A stretch of 10,091 nt of DNA, from assembly GCA_030699855.1 (NCBI GenBank), contig JAUYKR010000047.1:1-10091 (forward strand), in the 5' to 3' direction. The position numbers were made by a program, and so were the translations under genes. Origin of the DNA: a bacterium. Its GTDB lineage: Bacteria; Patescibacteriota; Gracilibacteria; JAUYGZ01. The notes beneath the pieces are model-generated. The model was not told where the DNA came from, ran no database searches, and saw nothing but the letters and a program-made list of their open reading frames with translations. Position 1 is the stretch's first letter. The number at the start of each line of letters is the position of its first letter. Of this stretch, positions 1 through 5,800 are shown one piece after another.

Positions 1-37
1 GTAGGTGTTGAAATTCTACGAATTGCATTATGATTCC

Positions 38-69
38 GTAAAGATACAAATATGTATTCTTACAGAATA
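38..69. repeat. AT-rich imperfect inverted repeats upstream of the first ATPase
   Basis: Arms GTAAAGATACA (38-48) and TGTATTCTTAC (53-63) pair at 9 of 11 positions around the loop AATA. A second, overlapping repeat TATTCT (55-60) / AGAATA (64-69) shares the right arm. There is no following T-run on the + strand, so a terminator for an upstream gene is not supported. It may be an operator or simply AT-rich DNA. Apart from this, bases 1-92 hold nothing I can name; on the + strand all three frames contain a stop within the first 33 bases. Confidence 0.3.
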
Positions 70-92
70 ATAATAGCAAAAAATTACCCAGG

Positions 93-121
93 ACGCAACA
101 AAAGAGAGCTTGCGTTATAAT
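93..121 (+). promoter_or_regulatory. Possible promoter of the first ATPase gene
   Basis: A perfect -10 box TATAAT lies at 116-121. The -35 region at a 17-base spacing (ACGCAA, 93-98) does not match TTGACA. ACGCAA and TTGCGT (110-115) form an inverted repeat that brackets the spacer, which could be an operator. Transcription would start near 128, so the message would begin only a few bases before the palindrome at 136-161. The -10 match is seen; promoter activity is inferred. Confidence 0.4.
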
Positions 122-135
122 AACTCAATTGATAG

Positions 136-161
136 AATTGAATTATCATGATAATTCAATT
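136..161. promoter_or_regulatory. Perfect 26-bp palindrome abutting the start of the first ATPase gene
   Basis: Bases 136-148 (AATTGAATTATCA) are the exact reverse complement of 149-161 (TGATAATTCAATT), with no spacer. It ends three bases before the GTG at 165. It resembles the inverted repeat before the second ATPase gene (1361-1395): both have outer arms TTGAATT/AATTCAA and an inner TGAT/ATCA. It may act as an operator in DNA or as a hairpin in the 5' end of the message; a mobile-element end is another possibility. The symmetry is certain, the role is not. Confidence 0.7.
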
Positions 162-164
162 TCA

Positions 165-1310
165 GTGTTTGAACGATCATTACACCTTCCGGCCGTTCCC
201 AAGAAGACTTTTTTTCTTTGGGGGCCGAGAAAGAGCGGGAAAAGCACCCTTCTCAAGAGTCTCTACCCTCAGGCGCATTGGCTGAATCTGTTGAAAACGG
301 ACGAGTATATTCAGTATCTTGAAAGACCCTACCTCCTGAGGGAGAGGCTTCTGGCCAATCCACAGCGGTTGGTTGTCATTGACGAGGTTCAAAAGATCCC
401 AGCTCTCCTCGACGAGGTTCACTGGCTGATAGAGAACACGCCGACAGTCTTCGTTCTTTGCGGATCAAGCGCAAGAAAGGTCAAAAGAGGTCACGCGAAT
501 CTGCTGGGGGGTCGGGCGCTTAGGCACGAGCTTTTTGGGTTGGTTTCCGAGGAAATCGGACTGCAGTTCGACCTCGTAAGGCTCCTCAATACCGGTTATA
601 TTCCCAGCCATTATTTATCCGACAATCCTCGAGAGGAAATTTTTTCGTATGTGAATGACTATCTCAAAGAAGAAATTGCCGCTGAAGGACTCGTACAAAA
701 TCTTCCTACCTTTTCGGATTTTCTGCGGGCGGCCTCGCTTTCCGATACCGAAATCATTAACTATTCCAATATTGCCAGAGAGTGCGGTGTATCCATGACG
801 GCCAGCAAGGCTTACTTTCAAATCCTCGTGGATACTCTTCTGGGCCACTTTGTTCCAGCTTATACCAGGCGTCAAAAAAGGAGGGTCATTCTTGCCCCGA
901 AGTTTTACCATGCCGATGTGGGTATCGTAAATTATCTGGCGAAAAGAGGAAACCTAGAGTCGGGTTCTGAACTGTTCGGAAAGGCTTTTGAAAACTGGGT
1001 CTTTCATGAGCTTTTAGCCGAGAGTTGTTACCATCAGCATCACCATGAGATCAGCTATTGGAGACTAGCTGGCGGTACGGAGGTGGATTTTATCATCAAT
1101 GATTTTGACTGTGCCATAGAGGTTAAAGCCAGTTCCAGAATCTCAAATCATCACCTGAGGGGGCTACGAGAGCTGTCTAAAGATCATCGGGTTAAGAAGA
1201 GGGTTATCGTCAGTCTCGAACCGCAATCACGAAAAACGGCAGATCAGATCGATATTCTTTCCGTTGATGATTTTCGGCACCGGCTTTGGGGACAAAAACT
1301 CTTGGTTTGA
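165..1310 (+). CDS. AAA_14-DUF4143 family ATPase, first of a tandem pair
   Basis: A predicted P-loop ATPase of the COG1373 type, with an N-terminal AAA_14 ATPase domain and a C-terminal DUF4143 domain (a PD-(D/E)XK nuclease-like fold). The cellular role of the family is not known. Counting from the GTG at 165 (381 residues), Walker A is GPRKSGKST at 20-28, Walker B VVIDE at 70-74, a CGSS sensor-like strand follows near 99-102, and GGR is at 116-118. A helical or winged-helix-like stretch spans about 199-226. The nuclease-like signature is E276 (AFENW), D308 (TEVDF) and E319/K321 (IEVKAS). An upstream TTG at 129 would add 12 residues, but these are encoded by the palindrome, and family members usually begin a few residues before the 'R-L-L-LP' segment, so I prefer 165. 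No Shine-Dalgarno sequence is seen for either start. Both the ATPase and nuclease-like residues appear intact. Confidence 0.88.
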   Translation: MFERSLHLPAVPKKTFFLWGPRKSGKSTLLKSLYPQAHWLNLLKTDEYIQYLERPYLLRERLLANPQRLVVIDEVQKIPALLDEVHWLIENTPTVFVLCGSSARKVKRGHANLLGGRALRHELFGLVSEEIGLQFDLVRLLNTGYIPSHYLSDNPREEIFSYVNDYLKEEIAAEGLVQNLPTFSDFLRAASLSDTEIINYSNIARECGVSMTASKAYFQILVDTLLGHFVPAYTRRQKRRVILAPKFYHADVGIVNYLAKRGNLESGSELFGKAFENWVFHELLAESCYHQHHHEISYWRLAGGTEVDFIINDFDCAIEVKASSRISNHHLRGLRELSKDHRVKKRVIVSLEPQSRKTADQIDILSVDDFRHRLWGQKLLV

Positions 1311-1314
1311 GGGA

Positions 1315-1336
1315 GTGATCTGCTGACAGAGATCAC
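1315..1336. repeat. Inverted repeat right after the first ATPase stop codon
   Basis: GTGATCT (1315-1321) pairs perfectly with AGATCAC (1330-1336) around an 8-base loop. It starts four bases after the stop codon and has no U-tract, so it is not a typical intrinsic terminator. The GTGAT/ATCAC core also occurs in the next inverted repeat (AGTGAT/ATCACT at 1371-1376/1380-1385), which suggests that both could be bound by the same protein. That link is inference. Confidence 0.5.
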
Positions 1337-1360
1337 GAAGGAATAGCTGGTAAAAAATGC

Positions 1361-1395
1361 CTTGAATTTTAGTGATAACATCACTAAAATTCAAG
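1361..1395. promoter_or_regulatory. Long perfect inverted repeat one base before the second ATPase start
   Basis: The arm CTTGAATTTTAGTGAT (1361-1376) is the exact reverse complement of 1380-1395, with the loop AAC. The ATG of the next gene follows after a single base. A transcript containing it would form a 16-bp hairpin exactly where a ribosome-binding site should be, leaving no room for a Shine-Dalgarno sequence. Either the element blocks translation, or transcription starts inside or after it, or it acts as a DNA operator for autoregulation. It matches the position and outer arms of the palindrome at 136-161. Confidence 0.75.
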
Positions 1396-1396
1396 T

Positions 1397-2632
1397 ATGT
1401 ACAAAAAAAGATCGATCACCGAAAAACTGAGGAGGCAAGCGGCGGCCTTCCCCGTTGTGGCCGTTACGGGTGCTCGACAGGTAGGGAAAAGCACTCTCCT
1501 TCGACACGAATTTGGGAAAGGAGCCGATATGGTCGTTTTCGACCCGGTTGTGGATGTGGAAAATGCCAGGAGGGATCCCGAGCTCTTTCTGAATAACCAC
1601 AAGACGCCTCTCATCTTAGATGAAGTTCAGTATGCTCCTGAAGTCATTGCCGCGATTAAGCGGCGAGTGGACAAAAAAAGAACTCCCGGACAGTACCTCC
1701 TCACCGGTTCACAACAGTGGGGTGTGCTAAAAACGATGGCAGAAAGTTTGGCGGGCAGGGTTGTTTTTTTGGACCTGGAGGGGTTTTCTCTCTCGGAAAT
1801 TGCTGAAGCCTATCCTAAGAAGTCCTGGCTGCAGCGGTGGATTGAGTCCCCCCAAAAGGTGATAAAGAGTAAGCCAAGGCGGCTTTCTCTTCCGGTATCA
1901 ACTTCCGAGCAGCTTTGGAGGGGTTGGTTTCCAGAAGCCCAAAGATTGCCACTCGAGAGCATTCCGGATTTTTTCCAGGCCTATTTAAGGACTTATATCG
2001 AAAGGGATGTGCGGCTTCTCGCGGACGTGAGTGATCTTCACACCTTTTCGAGTTTTGTTCGTCTGGTTGCCGCCTTAACAGCCCAGGAGGTTAATTTCAG
2101 CGAGCTGGGTCGTGAGCTGGGACTGACGTCGCAAACGGCAAAGCGCTGGTTGCATGTGTTGGAAGCTACCTTTCAATGGTTTTCAATTCCGTCCTTCACT
2201 GGTAACCTTATCAAGCGCATCAGTGGTAAGCCAAAAGGGTATTTCTTCGATACAGGTTTGGCTTGTTATGCCCAGGCTGTTTCTTCGCCGGTTGCCCTTT
2301 TGGGTCATCCGCTCTGGGGAGCGGTGTTCGAGACAGCGGTTGTTACGGAAATTCGCAAGTGCGTGGCTACCATGAGTTCCCCACCACGCATGTACCACTG
2401 GAAGCGCTACAGTGGTGCGGAAGTTGATCTGATTCTGGAAAGAGACGGGGTGTATTATCCGATCGAGATTAAGGCGAGCAGCCAGCCAAGCAGAAAGGAT
2501 ACCCTGGGTATGAGCGCCTTTAGAGCGGCTTATCCTCATCTGAAAGTTGCACCGGGATTAGTTGTGTGCCCCACCCAAAAATGTCTACAGATCTCTGAGT
2601 TGGATTTCGCCATGCCGTGGGATAGTTTATGA
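1397..2632 (+). CDS. AAA_14-DUF4143 family ATPase, second of a tandem pair
   Basis: A 411-residue protein of the same broad family as its neighbour but clearly diverged from it. Walker A is GARQVGKST (25-33), Walker B LILDE (72-76), followed by the sensor-like LTGS (102-105) and the basic GR pair (120-121). A winged-helix-like segment lies at about 227-256 (NFSELGRELGLTSQT). FFDTGLA (283-289) is a typical DUF4143 motif, and the C-terminal nuclease-like signature is E312, D344 (AEVDL) and E357/K359 (IEIKASS). The start ATG is fixed by the inverted repeat ending one base upstream and by the family's usual N-terminus (RSITEKLRR). The 86-base gap after the first gene is filled by two inverted repeats, so the genes may be independently controlled rather than a plain operon. 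A role in defence, addiction or DNA transactions has been speculated for such ATPases; nothing here decides it. Confidence 0.9.
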   Translation: MYKKRSITEKLRRQAAAFPVVAVTGARQVGKSTLLRHEFGKGADMVVFDPVVDVENARRDPELFLNNHKTPLILDEVQYAPEVIAAIKRRVDKKRTPGQYLLTGSQQWGVLKTMAESLAGRVVFLDLEGFSLSEIAEAYPKKSWLQRWIESPQKVIKSKPRRLSLPVSTSEQLWRGWFPEAQRLPLESIPDFFQAYLRTYIERDVRLLADVSDLHTFSSFVRLVAALTAQEVNFSELGRELGLTSQTAKRWLHVLEATFQWFSIPSFTGNLIKRISGKPKGYFFDTGLACYAQAVSSPVALLGHPLWGAVFETAVVTEIRKCVATMSSPPRMYHWKRYSGAEVDLILERDGVYYPIEIKASSQPSRKDTLGMSAFRAAYPHLKVAPGLVVCPTQKCLQISELDFAMPWDSL

Positions 2633-2657
2633 GAGGTCTGGGAACCGACCTCTCCCC

Positions 2658-2674
2658 GTCCGCCTGAGGCGGAC
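2658..2674. repeat. Short intergenic hairpin GTCCGCC-TGA-GGCGGAC
   Basis: Perfect 7-bp arms (2658-2664 and 2668-2674) around the loop TGA, located 25 bases after the second ATPase stop codon. No U-tract follows directly. Compact GC-rich hairpins of this kind are scattered between genes in many CPR genomes; that this one is a dispersed repeat is inference, since the window has only this copy. Confidence 0.5.
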
Positions 2675-2690
2675 ATCCCCTCTTCTTGGC

Positions 2691-2712
2691 AGGAGTGAGA
2701 GACTCTTTTTTT
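2691..2712 (+). terminator. Weak candidate terminator of the ATPase pair
   Basis: AGGAGT (2691-2696) can pair with ACTCTT (2702-2707) with one G-T wobble around the loop GAGAG, and a run of seven T covers 2706-2712. The stem is short, so termination here would be partial at most; the strong palindrome at 2766-2799 is the likelier end of the transcript. Confidence 0.3.
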
Positions 2713-2754
2713 GTCATAACGAGATTCCTCCGCTTCGGTCGAAATGACAAAAAA
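2707..2754. repeat. Small repeat element with terminal inverted repeats ('ISTEAEES' type)
   Basis: The arm TTTTTTGTCAT (2707-2717) pairs perfectly with ATGACAAAAAA (2744-2754). The 26-base interior contains the small hairpin CCG-CTT-CGG. On the - strand the core reads TTTCGACCGAAGCGGAGG, whose spurious translation is the well-known 'ISTEAEES' peptide found over and over in intergenic repeats of CPR and other genomes. I treat it as a dispersed non-coding repeat. Copy number elsewhere in the genome cannot be seen here. Confidence 0.55.
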
Positions 2755-2765
2755 GCCCCCCAACA

Positions 2766-2799
2766 AAAAACCCCCTCCGAGGCCTCGGAGGGGGTTTTT
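2766..2799. terminator. Perfect bidirectional intrinsic terminator between convergent genes
   Basis: CCCCCTCCGAGG (2771-2782) is followed immediately by its exact reverse complement (2783-2794), flanked by A-run 2765-2770 and T-run 2795-2799. On either strand this gives a very stable GC stem followed by at least five U. It lies 63 bases beyond the stop of the S-layer gene (- strand) and about 130 bases beyond the stop of the second ATPase (+ strand), so it can end both transcripts. Confidence 0.92.
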
Positions 2800-2861
2800 G
2801 CTTGTTCACCCATACATTTGAGAGAACACTCAACGACTTACAAAATCATACCAAATTCCAA

Positions 2862-5800
2862 TTAGTTGGTGATGGTCTTGCTGGAAGTTGGGAAGTTATC
2901 AACCAGGAACCCGTTGTGCCAGTCAACAGAGGTTGTCTCGTTGTGCTGGGCAGGATTAGGTTGAGAGCTCCAGATGAACAGAGCGGAGCTAGGTACATTC
3001 AACAGGTCGATAGCCAGACTTCCGACAGGAAGAGCGGCCACGCCGGCAGCAGAAATAACGTTAGCCAAAGCTGCAGGCAGAGCGTCTCCAGTGGCGACGA
3101 TCTGAGTCGATAGACTGTTGAAGTCCTGAGCACCTCGGTCACCGGTAGTGCCGGACAGTTCGTAGCGCTTGGTGGTTCCCTGAGAAACTTCTTCCTCGGT
3201 AGGAACAACCATGGTTACGAGACCGGAACTAACCGTCCCACCCTGTGGGGCAGCAGCAGTGCCACCGGCTACAACAGTTCCCACAAATGGAAAGTACGTA
3301 AACTCATTAGCTATACAAGCTACAGGTCCAGCTACAGTTAGGCCAGTGGCTGGCGTAATGGTTATGGTTGGAGCAGCAGCCATGGCAGTAACTGTTCCCA
3401 CGTAGGCATCTCCAACAATGTTTCCACTTGCAGCACATCCAGCAGTAAGAACAACCTGTACCGTTGAGCCTACAACATATTGTTGAAGAGCAGCAGCAGC
3501 AGGGGTTGAAACTTGTGCGCCAACTGCCGGCGTAGCGTGAGCTACTGCGGAAGTAGAGATGGTGTTTGCAACTCCAACACTACCTGGAGCGCCGGCCAAT
3601 GTGGGCGTCTGGATCACATTACCACTGGCAGCAACTCCACGGAGGACGAACGCACTAACGTTCGTGTCCGTTTGGCTAATGGAGAAGGTAACGCGCTTCC
3701 AGGAAATATCTCCGGCAGCGTGAGCGGCCACAGACATTCTGACCAGTTCTTCCGTACCTCCGAAGCCAAGCACGCGATCAGCGGGATCGACCGTGTTGAC
3801 CACCGGTACAGAATTGAACAGCAAGAAGTCGTCAGCCAGAGCGATTTCGGTGGTTCCCACGCGTGGGATGTAATCACCGACAACAGCTCCGCCGATAACT
3901 CCTCCAGGAAGGTTAGCGGTAGCCACCGTGATGGTGGTATTAGTTGCGGCTAAAACAGTCAAGGCGGCGGCTCCGGCATAGGTATCACCAGTAGCGGCCA
4001 CCACGGGAGCAATAACTTCTCCAATCGAAAAGGCGTGACTAGGCCCACTCAAGGTGATGATGGTGTTTGTAGAAAGCACATTAGCAGGAGCGATCAAGGT
4101 AGTAGGATCAACAGCTACTACGGTGATCATATTACCGTGAATGAGACGATCCGTAGCTAGAGGAGCAGCTCCGGCTCCAACGGCAGAAGCGGCGGCAAGG
4201 TAAGTGACAGTTATAGCGTCATTGGTGGCAGGAACGGCGCCTGGACCAATAGCGGTAATGTCAGCTAGCTCAGGACTGTCTCCGAGGAAGGGAGCCGTGA
4301 CGCCACCGACAGCAGTACTGTCGGCGATCACAATGCGCTCTCCCACACGAAATCCATGATTGACAGGAACCTGATAGATTATTTGACAGTTAAAATTGAC
4401 GGTAACAACGGCGTTACAAGGCGCGACACCACCAGCGGGAACGGCAATTGGAGCGACGGCAACGGAAGTTACAGTCGCAAGAGTTCCAGCAATATCAATA
4501 GATCCCTTGACCAGATCAACTCCGGTGGAGTTAGAGGTAGCCTCGATGCTGCGTTCGGCATTGACATCCAGGAACCCTTCATCCAGGTGCATCTGCAGAC
4601 GCAAGGCGTTCTGTGCGACCTGGGTGATGTCGTTGAAGGCCAGTTTCACCACCACGCGGGAATTGCTATCTTTAGCAATTTTTAGGCGAACAGCGGCAGG
4701 AATGGAAAAGGACAACACACCGACGATAGGTCCTCCAGTAGTACCAGCATTGGCTGCAGCTGGTGTACCAGCAGTACCGGCAGCGGTTCCAATTTGCTGA
4801 GTCGTTACGGAAGAGTCATCGAGCAGGCTCAGATTGCTTCCGTCCATCTTGTACAAGTAAGCCTTGTTGATGCGGTTAGCAAATGTCTGATCGGCAATCA
4901 CCAGGCGCAGATCGCTGAGCAGCAGTTCATCATCCTCTCCGGAGATCTTGATCACCCAGACTTCCTGCTGGTTGGAACTTCCGTCTCCTACGATCAGATC
5001 AGTGTCTGTCGTGGAAGGATCGGTAGAAACCACCATGTTTCCGCCGGCGGAAAGATTCAGTTCCACCAAGAAGCCTGGATTTCCGGCGGCGATTTGAGCG
5101 TTGTTAAACAGCTCGGTGGCGCCGGTTCCGTCGCTATCTTCGGCGGTCACGGACGTGATACCAAGGCGCAGAGACTGAGTCGTGACCGCGCTCGTGGCCA
5201 CGTCGCAGAAGAAGTACAGCGAAGCTTGCTGATTGGGCAGAATGGTGACAGCAACCTGATCGTACGTGGCGGTAGCCTGACCTGTTGTTGCGGCAGCAGC
5301 CGTTGGGGCTACAGCAGCATTGGAGTCAGAAAAGTCTTCCACCTCGGACACGATGTTGTAGTTCTGTCCGCGAATGGCGACTCCGCCCTGAGCGTCTCGC
5401 TGGGCGAAGAAACAGTTGTTGATCACGCTCATATCCAAAAGCGCAAGACCTGCGGGAGCCGCAGCGGTTGGGGCCTGATCCTGCAGGACGATATCGGTGA
5501 TGGTCAAGGCTTCGACGTCGTTATTATCGACGTTGAAGACGCCCATCAAAGCCTGACGGCTACCGGCTACCAGCGCGTTGTTGGCGGGGATACCGGACAC
5601 TTCGTTAAACGTGAGCGTAGGCGCGCCGACCGAAAAGGTCGAGCTGGTGGCGATACCACCGGTAATGTCACCGGCAGCGACCGTGTCGCTGTTGCCGATG
5701 TACTCAGCCGTGACACCGGCAGCGCCGTTGTATTGAACGGCGATGGTGTCACCGGCCAGAGCGGCGGCGTTCACGTCCATCACATAAGCGACCAAAACGG

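Noticed and set aside
1..33. Possible end of a + strand gene (10 codons to a TGA at 31-33) or start of a leftward gene (ATG at 26-28 on the - strand)
   Set aside because: Too few codons remain in the window to support either.
129..164. TTG start at 129 for the first ATPase
   Set aside because: The 12 extra residues are mostly encoded by the 26-bp palindrome, and the GTG at 165 gives the same start geometry as the second ATPase gene.
2520..2813. Small frames around the repeat after the second ATPase ('ISTEAEES' peptide)
   Set aside because: This peptide is a known artefact of translating a dispersed intergenic repeat; the frames also read through the terminator stem.
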